Made by a program: the position numbers and the translations under genes
The notes under the pieces: generated by a model
Seen by the model: only the letters and a program-made list of their open reading frames with translations
Databases searched by the model: none
What the model was told of the DNA's origin: nothing
Part shown: one piece after another, positions 34,730 to 42,590 of the stretch
How positions within the stretch are numbered: the first letter of the stretch is position 1
Layout: every line of letters begins with the position of its first letter
Assembly: GCF_004792685.1 (NCBI RefSeq)
Contig: NZ_SRXT01000003.1
Coordinates: 186,001 to 250,000 of the forward strand
From: Sphingomonas gei
Lineage (GTDB): Bacteria; Pseudomonadota; Alphaproteobacteria; Sphingomonadales; Sphingomonadaceae
Length of the DNA stretch: 64,000 nt
Reading direction: 5' to 3'

Positions 34730-35771
34730 AGCGATTGATCCAGCGTTGCGCCGGGCGCTCTACCCCATGGTAGAGCGCCACCGACGCGCCCAGCAACAGC
34801 AGCAGATACAGCGCGATGAGCGGCCAGGCGACGGCCTGCGGATCGCTGACCAAGGCGAGCTTGAAGGTCTTCCACAGCAGCGAGTGGCTGAGATAGGTCG
34901 CGAAGCTGATCTCGCCGAGATAATGTAGCGGGCGCAGATCGAGCGGGTTGCCGCGCATCCCGCTGGTCAGCGCGAAGCCGAGCAGGGCGCCGGCAAAGAT
35001 GGCGGGCACCGCGAACGGCTGCGGCAATGCGCCTGCGTGGAAGGCCGCGGCGACGGCCAGGGCAGTCAATGCCGCGCCGATTGCCGGCAGCAATGGCCGC
35101 ACCTGCCACCGCCACCACAAGGCGCCGACGATCGTCCCGGTGACGAACTCGACGACGCAGCGGATCAGCCCCATTTGCGGGATGAAGTCGCCAAGATCGG
35201 GAACGCCGCGGACATGCCAGATTGCCGCGAGCCCGAGTAGCAGCACCGCGATCATGCCGATCAGCGCAGCGCTGGACCAGCGGCGCCAATCGACGCACAT
35301 CACCAGCAGCGGAAAGACGAGATAGGCGAAGAGCTCGGTGGAGATCGACCAGGCCGGATCGTTCCACGACAGCGTCTCCGCGCCGAGCCCCCAGGCCTGG
35401 ACCAGCAGAAGATGTGCGGGAAACTCGGCGAAGGGAAAATGCGGGTCGGGCCGTCCGCGCAGCCAGAACAGCAGCGCGAGGAGGCCGGCATAAGCGAGCA
35501 TCGTGGCGTGGAGCGGCCAGATCCGGGCGATGCGCTTGCGCAGGAATCCCGGCACCTGTTGCCACCCTCCCGCGAGCCGGCCGTGCCACGTCATCCAGAT
35601 GACGACTCCGGAGAGCAGGAAGAAGAAGTCGACCGCCAGATAGCCGTGGGCGACCAATCGCATCGCGCCGCCGGGCAGTCCAATCGAATGCCGGATATGG
35701 AAAAGGACCACCGCCCAGGCGGCGATCCCGCGCAGCGAGGTGAGCGCGCGGAGCTCGGCGGCCGGCTTCAT
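34680..35771 (-). CDS. Acyltransferase 3 family (OafA/YrhL-like) membrane protein
   Basis: 363 residues with about ten hydrophobic segments. The start MKPAAELRALTSLRGIAAWAVVLFHIRH contains the family's R-GxAAxxVxxxH catalytic histidine, and YLAVDFFFLLSGVVIW and SISTELFAYLVFPLL are also characteristic. These inner-membrane enzymes O-acetylate surface polysaccharide or lipid. Its start overlaps the O-glycosylation ligase stop by four bases (ATGA), so it probably modifies the same glycan. The 3' end overlaps the DJ-1 gene by 50 bases in antisense orientation. Confidence 0.92.
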   Translation of the reverse strand: MKPAAELRALTSLRGIAAWAVVLFHIRHSIGLPGGAMRLVAHGYLAVDFFFLLSGVVIWMTWHGRLAGGWQQVPGFLRKRIARIWPLHATMLAYAGLLALLFWLRGRPDPHFPFAEFPAHLLLVQAWGLGAETLSWNDPAWSISTELFAYLVFPLLVMCVDWRRWSSAALIGMIAVLLLGLAAIWHVRGVPDLGDFIPQMGLIRCVVEFVTGTIVGALWWRWQVRPLLPAIGAALTALAVAAAFHAGALPQPFAVPAIFAGALLGFALTSGMRGNPLDLRPLHYLGEISFATYLSHSLLWKTFKLALVSDPQAVAWPLIALYLLLLLGASVALYHGVERPAQRWINRFRLSPAALPAPRSPRG

Positions 35772-37120
35772 GCCGTCGCGGCGCGGGGGGGCAGCAATGG
35801 GCGCCACGCGCTTTCGGCGCGTTTGCGGGCGCAATAGGTGTCGAGCCCGATCTGCGCGCCGATCAGCATGTAGACGAACGGCTGGAAGGCGATCGCGATG
35901 AACACGGCGCCGAGCAGATAGATGAAATGCGCGCTCTGCAGCGCCGAGGCGAGCGGGGCGATCCATTCCTGCCCGGGCTCGGGCTTGCGATAGCGGCGGC
36001 GGAGCAATTCCATGCGGAACAGCCCGGCCAGATTGATCATCAGCCAGATCGACAGGCCGGGCCAGCCCTGCTCGCCGAGCATCTCGAAATAGGCGCTGTG
36101 ATAGGCGCGCGCCTTGTCGACCTCGAGGCTGCGGTCGACCTTGGCAGTGCTCCCGTCTTCCTTCTGGATCGCGACCTTCTCGTAGCGGATCTGGTTCTGG
36201 CGATAGGCTTCGAAGCCCCCGCCCATCGGGTGGGTCTTCACATAGTCCATCGTCCACTGCCACACGGCGATCCGAGTCGAGGCCGAGGCATCGGCCTGAT
36301 AGGATTTGATCGTCTCCATCCGCTCGGTGAACGCCGAGGGGAGGAAGGGGACGACCGCAAGCCCGAGCGCGCCGAGCGCCCCCAGATAGACGAACTTGCG
36401 CCTGGTATCGCGGATCATCAGCAGCGCGAGCAGGCCGATGCACAGCAAGCCCGTACGCGTCGACGTGCCGACCGGGATCAGCAGGCAGGCGAAGATCAGC
36501 GCGTAGCTGAACGTCTTCACCTTCCAGTCGGGTGCGAAGATCGTGCCGTGGCGCGTGAACCAGACGATCAGCGGGATGATCGCGATCGCCACGGTCGAGA
36601 TCGTCGAGCCTTCGTAGAGCCCCGAATTGTTGGTCACCATCAGGTTGAGCTCGCCATAGCCGCCGCCCGAGCCGACTGTCTTGATCCCGCCGACGATGAT
36701 GATCGAAGCCGCGGAGAGGATCATGAACAGCAGCAGCGACTCGATGCGCAGCCGGGTGCGCAGGGTCAGCGGCAGGAAGGCGGCGAAGACCAGTGCCTTC
36801 CACACCCATTCCCATTTGTCCTTGGCCTCGAGCGGGAAATCGGCGTGGAGCGTGGTGTAGAAGCAATAGCCGAGCAGCAGCAGGATCAGGAACTGGCGCG
36901 GGGCGACGCGAACATCCTTCTTGTCGTCGAACGCCAGCCAGCCGAGCACTGCCAGCGCCACCGCCATCATCGAGATCGGGACCGAATTGAGCAGCAGATA
37001 GGTCAGCCGCTGCGGCGAGACGATGTCGATATAGGCATAAGCCAGCACGAACAGAAACGGCCGGCGAAATCCGGTTCCGAGCAGCGCCGCCAGAAATGCA
37101 ATGAAGGCGAGATCACGCAC
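35768..37120 (-). CDS. O-antigen ligase/polymerase-like protein, XrtA (exosortase)-associated type
   Basis: A 450-residue membrane protein with some ten transmembrane segments and a large periplasmic loop. The start MRDLAFIAFLAALLGTGFRRPF, then FVLAYAYIDIVSPQRLTY, and the YHSAYFEMLGEQGWPGLSIWL motif late in the sequence match what I recall as the putative O-glycosylation ligase of exosortase A systems (TIGR03097). It is expected to polymerise or transfer lipid-linked glycans. It overlaps the acyltransferase downstream and a 50-residue membrane protein upstream. The XrtA-type glycosyltransferase lies 2 kb away, but no exosortase gene is in the window. Confidence 0.85.
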   Translation of the reverse strand: MRDLAFIAFLAALLGTGFRRPFLFVLAYAYIDIVSPQRLTYLLLNSVPISMMAVALAVLGWLAFDDKKDVRVAPRQFLILLLLGYCFYTTLHADFPLEAKDKWEWVWKALVFAAFLPLTLRTRLRIESLLLFMILSAASIIIVGGIKTVGSGGGYGELNLMVTNNSGLYEGSTISTVAIAIIPLIVWFTRHGTIFAPDWKVKTFSYALIFACLLIPVGTSTRTGLLCIGLLALLMIRDTRRKFVYLGALGALGLAVVPFLPSAFTERMETIKSYQADASASTRIAVWQWTMDYVKTHPMGGGFEAYRQNQIRYEKVAIQKEDGSTAKVDRSLEVDKARAYHSAYFEMLGEQGWPGLSIWLMINLAGLFRMELLRRRYRKPEPGQEWIAPLASALQSAHFIYLLGAVFIAIAFQPFVYMLIGAQIGLDTYCARKRAESAWRPLLPPRAATA

Positions 37121-37265
37121 CGGGCTTGCCCCAGCGGCTTTTCTTCGGATTGGCGGGCTGGTCGTTCGGCCCGGGCTCGCGATCGAGGTCGGGCCGGCGC
37201 AGCAGCAGGAATGCCGCGAGCAGCATCAGCCCGTGGGAGAGCCCGAGCGATAGATTGTCGATCAT
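37113..37265 (-). CDS. Small membrane protein, 50 residues
   Basis: MIDNLSLGLSHGLMLLAAFLLL forms one transmembrane segment, followed by a charged tail rich in Arg, Asp, Pro and Lys. The frame overlaps the start of the O-ligase gene by eight bases, which fits a coupled first gene of the polysaccharide operon. An AAGGAG lies upstream but about 14 bases from the ATG, a weak placement. I do not recognise the family, so the call rests on context and composition. Confidence 0.5.
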   Translation of the reverse strand: MIDNLSLGLSHGLMLLAAFLLLRRPDLDREPGPNDQPANPKKSRWGKPGA

Positions 37266-37430
37266 GTGTGCTCGCGGCGCTCCTTTGGGAAGGGGGTGTA
37301 GCGAGGTTGGGTTGACGCGGCGTAAACTAGGGGGGCCGGTGGGTAACGCAGGCTTGGCCCAGCGTGCGGCGCCGACGACGGCGGCCGACTTGATTGACTC
37401 CCCTGAGTCGCTGGCATTTGGCGGGTTGAA

Positions 37431-37450
37431 AGCCAACCGTTCGGTTGGCT
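37431..37450. repeat. Perfect hairpin AGCCAACC-N4-GGTTGGCT, copy 2
   Basis: An exact 8+4+8 inverted repeat with loop GTTC; the arms are identical to those at 12720-12739. It lies in the 467-bp gap between the small membrane gene and tetR. The same gap holds paired GACTC/GAGTC sites at 37396-37409 and again near 37556 and 37597. Apart from this and element C, I see no gene in the gap. Confidence 0.7.
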
Positions 37451-37631
37451 ATCCGGACGGCGGCGCGAAATTTTCCGCGTGATGAAATCGCATTACCTGC
37501 AAGTAGTTGTGCCGGCTGACATGCGCTCGATCCGCGCCGGGTGCCGCCGCTTGATTGACTCGTGCTTGACGGGTCTGCGTGTTTTTGGGCGGTGCGAGTC
37601 AAGCGCGATCGTGGTGGTTCGGTGTCACGAA

Positions 37632-37694
37632 GTCAAAGAGCGGACGGCACTGCCGACCGCCTGAGGCAAGCACGCGAAATCCTACATTGCAAGC
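37632..37694 (-). other. Dispersed conserved element C (20-mer plus boxA-like motif)
   Basis: On the minus strand, GCTTGCAATGTAGGATTTCG (37694-37675) is followed 31 bases later by CCGCTCTTTGAC (37643-37632), the closest of the three to a canonical boxA. Between them, GGCGGTCGGCAGTGCCGTCC can fold as a hairpin. It begins 38 bases after the stop codon of the tetR gene and points the same way. Confidence 0.75.
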
Positions 37695-37732
37695 GCCACG
37701 AGAAATGGCTTGAAAGCTGCCATTCGTATCCT

Positions 37733-38302
37733 TCAATCCCGAATCAGTCCGTTGATAACGAGCGCTACGCGCGTCTCCCGAGCGCCGTGCCTGATCCGGC
37801 CGGAGCGCTCCAGCTCGGCAAGCCCGTGCAAGGCAGCCCAAAGCGCCTCGGTTACGGTCTCGACGTCGCCGGCTCGGGGCGTGACGACCGCCGCCAGCGC
37901 CGAAAAGGCGTCCTTCAGCTCTGCTTTGGTGTCGTCTTCCGCAAAGCGAAGGCCGATGGGCAAAGCGAACATCGCTTCGTAGAGTGCCGGCTGCTCGCCC
38001 GCGAAGTCCAGATACGCCATCGCGACGTTCCGAGACGCATCGCGGCCATCGATCGATCCGTCGGCGGCTTTTCGAAGCGCAATTGCGAGATCCCGAAAAC
38101 CCTCGACCGCGACCGCCGCCACGATCGCGTCCCGGTTCGCGAAGTGCGAGTACAGGACCGGCTGACTATATTCGATTTCTTCCGCGAGACGACGGACCGT
38201 TACCGCGTCCCAGCCATCGCTCGCTGCGATCAGCCGGGCGGCGGCAGTGATGCGTTGCTCGCGCTCCCTGCGTTCCCTGCGCTTCCTCTCTGCAATGCCC
38301 AT
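37733..38302 (-). CDS. TetR/AcrR family transcriptional regulator
   Basis: 189 residues. The helix-turn-helix reads ITAAARLIAASDGWDAVTVR, RLAEEIEYSQPVLYSHFANRD, followed by a TetR_C_33-like helical domain (AMAYLDFAGEQPALYEAMFAL). An ATG 21 bases upstream is rejected as the start because its codons contain the AGGAGG Shine-Dalgarno that lies nine bases before ATG 38302. It is divergent from the DUF4267 and DoxX-like genes, with a palindrome in the gap, and probably represses them. This three-gene cassette lies between two XrtA-type polysaccharide genes. Confidence 0.9.
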   Translation of the reverse strand: MGIAERKRRERREREQRITAAARLIAASDGWDAVTVRRLAEEIEYSQPVLYSHFANRDAIVAAVAVEGFRDLAIALRKAADGSIDGRDASRNVAMAYLDFAGEQPALYEAMFALPIGLRFAEDDTKAELKDAFSALAAVVTPRAGDVETVTEALWAALHGLAELERSGRIRHGARETRVALVINGLIRD

Positions 38303-38355
38303 GGTCCACTTCCTCCTGCCCATGCGTGGTCACGTCATCTAACTATGCTTGAATA

Positions 38356-38370
38356 TCTAGCGATGCTAGA
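38356..38370. promoter_or_regulatory. Palindrome TCTAGC-GAT-GCTAGA between tetR and DUF4267 genes
   Basis: A perfect 6+3+6 inverted repeat in the 97-bp divergent gap, inside an AT-rich stretch (GAATAT on the left, AATATATAC on the right) likely to hold both promoters. It is a candidate operator for the neighbouring TetR regulator. Confidence 0.55.
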
Positions 38371-38399
38371 ATATATACCGTAGCATGAAGGAGACGGCG

Positions 38400-38780
38400 A
38401 TGCATTGGTTTTCAATCGGAGTGGCGCTGCTGGCAGCGGTCGGAATCATCCTGGTAGGCGGCATGTACCTGTTCAATCCGAGGGCCGCGACGCAGAGCTT
38501 TGGCCTGCCGCTTCCGGAAGCCGGAGCGAACATTGCCTGGTGGCTTCGCCTCAAGGGCGTCCGCGACGTCGTTTCCGGGCTGGTAGTGCTGGCGCTCGTA
38601 ATATGGGGAACCCCGCGGCTGCTCGGCATCGTCCTGATGATCGAGGCGATGATACCCGCCGGCGACATGTCGCTCGTCCTGACTGCGAAAGGCTCGACGG
38701 CGACCGCCCTCGGCGTGCACGGCCTGACGGCCGGGTTGATGATCCTGGCCGCCATCCCGCTGATCATGGGTCTGGCCTGA
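38400..38780 (+). CDS. DUF4267 membrane protein
   Basis: 126 residues with four hydrophobic segments. YLFNPRAATQSFGLPLPE, LRLKGVRDVVSGLVVLALV and the GDMSLVLTAKGS segment fit DUF4267, a family of small membrane proteins of unknown function often placed beside TetR regulators. The ATG at 38400 has AAGGAGA six bases upstream; the ATG at 38385 overlaps that ribosome site and is rejected. It overlaps the next gene by one base (TGATG). Confidence 0.85.
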   Translation: MHWFSIGVALLAAVGIILVGGMYLFNPRAATQSFGLPLPEAGANIAWWLRLKGVRDVVSGLVVLALVIWGTPRLLGIVLMIEAMIPAGDMSLVLTAKGSTATALGVHGLTAGLMILAAIPLIMGLA

Positions 38781-39100
38781 TGCTGCACACAGCTTCGAGC
38801 TGGCTCCTGGTCGCCGCGTTTTGCGGGGCGGGCCTGTTCAACGCGATCGGCACGCCCGCGACGCAGAGCAGCTTCATCCGCTGGGGTTACCCGGCGTGGT
38901 GGTGCCGCGTCACTGGCGGGTTGGAGATATTCACCGCCGCCCTGATCGCGCTTCCGGTAACGCGCGGGGCCGGCCTGATCCTCGGTGCCGTCATCGTCGT
39001 CGCCGCGATTTTGACCGTCCTGAGACATCGCGACTTGTCCCACCTTGCGCCTCTGGGCTTGTTCGCCGCCTTGCTAATACTAGTCACCGTAGCGGCCTGA
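38780..39100 (+). CDS. DoxX-like small membrane protein
   Basis: 106 residues with four hydrophobic helices: SSWLLVAAFCGAGLFNAIG, a middle pair around GGLEIFTAALIALP and GLILGAVIVVAAILTVL, and a last one at LFAALLILVTVAA. The PAWWCRVTGGLEI segment is reminiscent of DoxX/DoxD-type proteins. The assignment is by topology and is weak. Its start overlaps the DUF4267 stop by one base, so the two are co-translated and probably under the divergent TetR. Confidence 0.75.
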   Translation: MLHTASSWLLVAAFCGAGLFNAIGTPATQSSFIRWGYPAWWCRVTGGLEIFTAALIALPVTRGAGLILGAVIVVAAILTVLRHRDLSHLAPLGLFAALLILVTVAA

Positions 39101-39210
39101 ACCGCGATTTTTGCGCCGGGCGATTGGCAGGCCTGGAATCGCGTGCCCCCGCATCTCGCTTCGGAGTGCGGTTGACCCGCCATTAACTGCTCGCGTGGCA
39201 GAGCGGCGCC

Positions 39211-40452
39211 ATGCGGATTCTCCATATCCTCGATCACGGGCTGCCGCTGCACAGCGGATACACGTTCCGCACTCGGGCGATCCTCAAGGCGCAGATGGCG
39301 CGGGGCTGGGAAGTGGCGGCGGTGACCGGGCCGCGGCACGGCAAGTTCGACGCCGATGAAGAGACCATCGACGGCATCCGCTTTCACCGCACCCCGCGGG
39401 TGAATTCGGGGCCGCCGGTGCTGGGCGAGATGCGCGAAGTCGCGGCGTTCGCGCGGCGCATCGAAGCGGTGGCGCGCAAATGGCGACCCGATCTGCTCCA
39501 CGCCCATTCGCCGGTGCTCGACGCGATGGCGGCGCAACGCGTCGCCGACCGGCTTGGGCTGAAGCTGGTCTATGAGATCCGGGCGTTCTGGGAAGACGCC
39601 GCGGTCGGCAACGGCACCGGGCGCGAGGGCAGCCTGAAATATCGCGCGACTCGCGCGCTCGAGACGCGGGCGGTGCGCAAGGCCGACGCGGTCGCGGTGA
39701 TCTGCGAGGGGCTCAAGGACGATCTGGTCGGGCGCGGGATCAATCCCGCCAAGATATTCGTCTCGCCCAATGGCGTCGATCTCGCGATGTTCGGAGCACC
39801 ACTGCCTTACGATCGAAAGCTGGCGGAGGAACTCGCAGTCGAGGGCGCCGAGACGATCGGCTTCATCGGCAGCTTCTACGATTATGAAGGGCTCGACATA
39901 TTGATCGAGGCGATGCCGGCGCTGGTTGCGGTGCGCCCGTCGATGCACCTCATCCTCGTCGGCGGCGGGCCGATGGAAGCTGCGTTGCGGGCGCAGGCCG
40001 AGGCCTCGCCCGTCGCAGAGCGGATCCGTTTCGTCGGCCGCGTGCCACACCAGGAAGTCGAGCGCTACTACAGCGTGATCGACGTGCTGGTATATCCGCG
40101 CAAGCATATGCGGCTCACCGATCTGGTGACGCCGCTCAAGCCGCTCGAGGCGATGGCACAGCTGCGGCTGGTCGCGGCCTCCAATGTCGGCGGGCACCGC
40201 GAACTGATCCGCGAGGGCGACACCGGTACCTTGTTCGCGCCCGACGATCCGGCGGCGCTCGCGACTGCGGTCGGGGCGCTGTTCGCCGAACGCGACCAAT
40301 GGGATGCCCGCCGGGCACGGGCGCGCGCTTTCGTCGAGGAAGAGCGTAACTGGGCAGTCAATGTCGCGCGCTATCAATCTGTTTACCAAAATCTTGCAAG
40401 GTCGCTTCCCATGAACGACTCGCGGTCGCACGCTTCTCCGGTGAACGCATGA
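39211..40452 (+). CDS. Glycosyltransferase, PEP-CTERM/XrtA system type (TIGR04063-like)
   Basis: A 413-residue GT-B (family 4) glycosyltransferase. The N-terminus MRILHILDHGLPLHSGYTFR with TRAILKAQMARGW is diagnostic of the XrtA-associated subgroup as I recall it. The donor-binding half has SPNGVDLAMF, GFIGSFYDYEGLDILIEA, and KPLEAMAQLRLVAASNVGG in place of the usual E-x7-E motif. It should add a sugar to a lipid-linked exopolysaccharide precursor in the cytoplasm. Its stop overlaps the next gene by four bases (ATGA). Confidence 0.9.
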   Translation: MRILHILDHGLPLHSGYTFRTRAILKAQMARGWEVAAVTGPRHGKFDADEETIDGIRFHRTPRVNSGPPVLGEMREVAAFARRIEAVARKWRPDLLHAHSPVLDAMAAQRVADRLGLKLVYEIRAFWEDAAVGNGTGREGSLKYRATRALETRAVRKADAVAVICEGLKDDLVGRGINPAKIFVSPNGVDLAMFGAPLPYDRKLAEELAVEGAETIGFIGSFYDYEGLDILIEAMPALVAVRPSMHLILVGGGPMEAALRAQAEASPVAERIRFVGRVPHQEVERYYSVIDVLVYPRKHMRLTDLVTPLKPLEAMAQLRLVAASNVGGHRELIREGDTGTLFAPDDPAALATAVGALFAERDQWDARRARARAFVEEERNWAVNVARYQSVYQNLARSLPMNDSRSHASPVNA

Positions 40453-41315
40453 ACCTCCCCGTCGCACCCCTTGTGGCCGGTGTGCTCGGCGGGATCGTCG
40501 CGCTTGTCGCCCTCGCGGTGCCGACTGCGACGCTCGAAGCGCTGGTGATGGGCAGCGGGCTAGCCGCGATCCTCGGCGCGGCCGAGCCGCCGCTCGGCTT
40601 CACTGCACGTGCCATTCTCGCATTAGGCTCGGGCGGCTTCGTCGCTTCGTGCAGCTGGTTCGGCCTCTCGATCCTGTTGGGCGCGCGCTCGGTGTCCTGG
40701 GGCGCCGACGAGCCCGACACGTTCGGAGACGTCGCGACGCCGGTGCTCCGCCGTGCCGATGCGCATCCCGACGCGCCGCCGCGCCCGCCGCTGCTGGCGA
40801 CGCGCGATCTCGGCAGGCCGTTTCTCGAGCCGCGGGCCGCCACCAAGCCGAAGCCGGCTGCTATCGAATTGCCGGCTGCGACGCTTGCCGAACCCGTCGA
40901 GCAGCCCTTGCCCAAGGATCTCGATCAGCCGCTTTCGGCCTTCGATCCTGCCGCGGTGCCCGAAGTGCCGATCCCCGCTCCGGTGACACCGCCGCCGCTG
41001 CGGCGCATGGCGCAGCCGCCGGTGTTCGACGAGAGCGAGCGTTTCGAAACCTTCGAACTCACTCCCTCCGTCCGGCCCAAGCCTTCGCTCGTCGTGGACG
41101 ACCCTGCGCCGGCACCGCGCGAAGAGGCGATCGCGCGTCCCGAGACCGACGCTACCATTCATGCCTTGCTCGAGCGCCTCGAGCGCGGCGTGGTGCGCAA
41201 GGCCAGGACCATCACTCCCCCCGCAATGCCCGCCCCGCGGGTCGAGCGCCGCGCCAAGCCGCGCGGGATCGAGGACACGCTCGTCACGCTGCGCAACCTG
41301 GCCCAGCGCGCCTAG
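40449..41315 (+). CDS. Membrane-anchored Pro/Ala-rich protein of unknown function
   Basis: 288 residues. Two N-terminal hydrophobic segments (residues 5-45 and about 52-80) are followed by a roughly 180-residue tail rich in proline, alanine, glutamate and arginine (PAPVTPPPLRRMAQPPVF). A short helix near the end, ATIHALLERLERGVVRKA, may be an interaction site. No domain is recognised. The ATGA overlap with the glycosyltransferase gene suggests coupled translation and a scaffold role in the same polysaccharide machine; that role is inference. Confidence 0.7.
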   Translation: MNLPVAPLVAGVLGGIVALVALAVPTATLEALVMGSGLAAILGAAEPPLGFTARAILALGSGGFVASCSWFGLSILLGARSVSWGADEPDTFGDVATPVLRRADAHPDAPPRPPLLATRDLGRPFLEPRAATKPKPAAIELPAATLAEPVEQPLPKDLDQPLSAFDPAAVPEVPIPAPVTPPPLRRMAQPPVFDESERFETFELTPSVRPKPSLVVDDPAPAPREEAIARPETDATIHALLERLERGVVRKARTITPPAMPAPRVERRAKPRGIEDTLVTLRNLAQRA

Positions 41316-41626
41316 CGCTCCTCCACGGTCAGCGCCTCGAGCGCGATCGTCACCGTTGTGCCGTGGCGCGTCACGTGGATGACGGTGATGTCGGCTACCA
41401 GATAGCCGCGCAGCGCGAACTCGGCTTCATCGAGGCCGACCAGCCAATAGTCGAGCATCGGGCTCGCGCCGGCCCTCAGCGTCAAGGCGTGCCGCGCGCC
41501 GGTGAACGTCGCGCTCGCCCAGCGCGTCCAGTCACTGGTGGTGATCGCGATCGGGCAGCCGGCCGCCGCGGCGGCGGCAACGAGTGCGCGCTCTAGCTGA
41601 GTCGCTGCATCGGGGCCCCGGCTCAT
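41312..41626 (-). CDS. Hypothetical protein, 104 residues
   Basis: A short protein with an alanine-rich helix (LERALVAAAAAAG) followed by alternating strands (HALTLRAGASPMLDYWLVGL, FALRGYLVADITVIHV, TTVTIALEALTV). No signal peptide and no known motif. Its start overlaps the stop of the upstream 60-residue HTH-like gene by four bases (ATGA), so they are an operon, divergent from the S24 repressor. The 3' end overlaps the convergent 40449-41315 gene by four bases. Confidence 0.65.
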   Translation of the reverse strand: MSRGPDAATQLERALVAAAAAAGCPIAITTSDWTRWASATFTGARHALTLRAGASPMLDYWLVGLDEAEFALRGYLVADITVIHVTRHGTTVTIALEALTVEER

Positions 41627-41805
41627 TGCTGTATCTCCTGTGCGGCGAGGAAGGCCTCGAGCCGCGCGACCGTGGGTGGGCGCGGCTCGCGGCCGTTGCG
41701 CAGGTCGTGCACGAGGCGCGGGTCGCCGATCGCCAGCCGGCCGAATTTGGTCGCGGGCATTGCCGTCCGCCCCAGGAATTTCTCGATCTTACGATGCACC
41801 GACAT
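41623..41805 (-). CDS. Small HTH-like protein, 60 residues
   Basis: MSVHRKIEKFLGRTAMPATK followed by FGRLAIGDPRLVHDLRNGRE resembles a short lambda-repressor-like helix-turn-helix: helix, turn at MPATKFG, and recognition-helix-like DPRLVHDLRNG. AGGAG lies about nine bases before the ATG. It is the first gene of a two-gene operon divergent from the S24 repressor. By position it could be a Cro-like or accessory regulator. Function is not established. Confidence 0.65.
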   Translation of the reverse strand: MSVHRKIEKFLGRTAMPATKFGRLAIGDPRLVHDLRNGREPRPPTVARLEAFLAAQEIQQ

Positions 41806-41855
41806 GGCCCTTCTCCTACGCGAGTCGCTGTACTATGATCTTGTTTTGTTCTTCA

Positions 41856-41882
41856 TTTCCTACTTGTCTAGGAAAAATCCTA
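41856..41882. promoter_or_regulatory. Operator-like half-site cluster upstream of the S24 repressor
   Basis: TTTCCTA-CTTGTC-TAGGAAA (41856-41875) is a perfect 7+6+7 inverted repeat. It overlaps TAGGA-AAAA-TCCTA (41869-41882), a perfect 5+4+5 repeat. So three alternating TCCTA/TAGGA half-sites lie just upstream of the repressor ATG at 41899, in the divergent gap to the small HTH gene. This is the usual layout for repressor autoregulation. Confidence 0.6.
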
Positions 41883-41898
41883 TGCGTATGAGGTGAGC

Positions 41899-42522
41899 AT
41901 GGAACCGGCCGCGCAACGCGCCGCGCTGGAAGCGCTGATGACGGAGCAGGGCGCCAGCTTCTCCGAGCTGTCGCGCGTGATCGGGCGCAACCCTGCCTAT
42001 CTCCAGCAATATGTTCGCCGCGGCTCGCCCCGCGAACTCGCCGAGCGCGACCGCGCGTTGCTCGCGCGCTTCTTCGGCGTCGCCGAGTCGCGGCTGGGCG
42101 GGCGCGAAGCCGAGGGGCTGACCGAGATTGCTCGGCTCGACGTGCGCGCCTCTGCCGGTCCGGGGCGGCTGGCGGAAGAAGAAGCTGCGCGGCGCCCGGG
42201 GGCACTGTCCCAGGCGCTGTTGCGCGAGCTCGGAGTGCGCCCCGCCGCGGCCTCGATGATCCGAGTCGAGGGCGATTCGATGGAGCCGACGCTTTCCGAC
42301 GGCGACGAGATCCTCGTCGATCGCGACCGCCGCGAGGTCCGCGGCAAAGGCGGGATTTTCGTGATCAGGCTGGACGGGGTGCTGATGGTCAAGCGCCTGC
42401 GGCTGGCGGTCGGCGGGCTGGAAGTGGTCAGCGACAATCCGGCCTGGCCGGCGCGGCTGGTGCGCGGCGCGGATATCGAAGTGATCGGCCGCGTCGCGTG
42501 GCTGGGGCGGGCGCTGGTCTAA
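41899..42522 (+). CDS. LexA/CI-type repressor with S24 peptidase domain
   Basis: 207 residues. The N-terminal half holds a helix-turn-helix (SFSELSRVIGRNPAYLQQYV) that is short and unlike LexA's. The C-terminal S24 domain has catalytic S127 in VEGDSMEPTL and K165 in LMVKRL, and an Ala-Gly bond in RASAGPG (A86-G87) at the usual self-cleavage position. Such repressors are inactivated when RecA filaments stimulate autocleavage. The ATG at 41899 is preceded by GAGG; a GTG six bases earlier is possible. The nearby half-sites suggest autoregulation. There is no prophage around it, so it is a chromosomal regulator or a relic. Confidence 0.88.
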   Translation: MEPAAQRAALEALMTEQGASFSELSRVIGRNPAYLQQYVRRGSPRELAERDRALLARFFGVAESRLGGREAEGLTEIARLDVRASAGPGRLAEEEAARRPGALSQALLRELGVRPAAASMIRVEGDSMEPTLSDGDEILVDRDRREVRGKGGIFVIRLDGVLMVKRLRLAVGGLEVVSDNPAWPARLVRGADIEVIGRVAWLGRALV

Positions 42523-42590
42523 TCGAAGCGGTTATGGCCGATCGTCCGACACGGCAGTAACGATTGCCGGATAGTGATGGGAGTAGCGAA

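Noticed and set aside
41893..42522. Treating the S24 repressor as evidence of a prophage
   Set aside because: No integrase, terminase, portal, tail or lysis gene lies within the window; its neighbours are housekeeping or small hypothetical genes.
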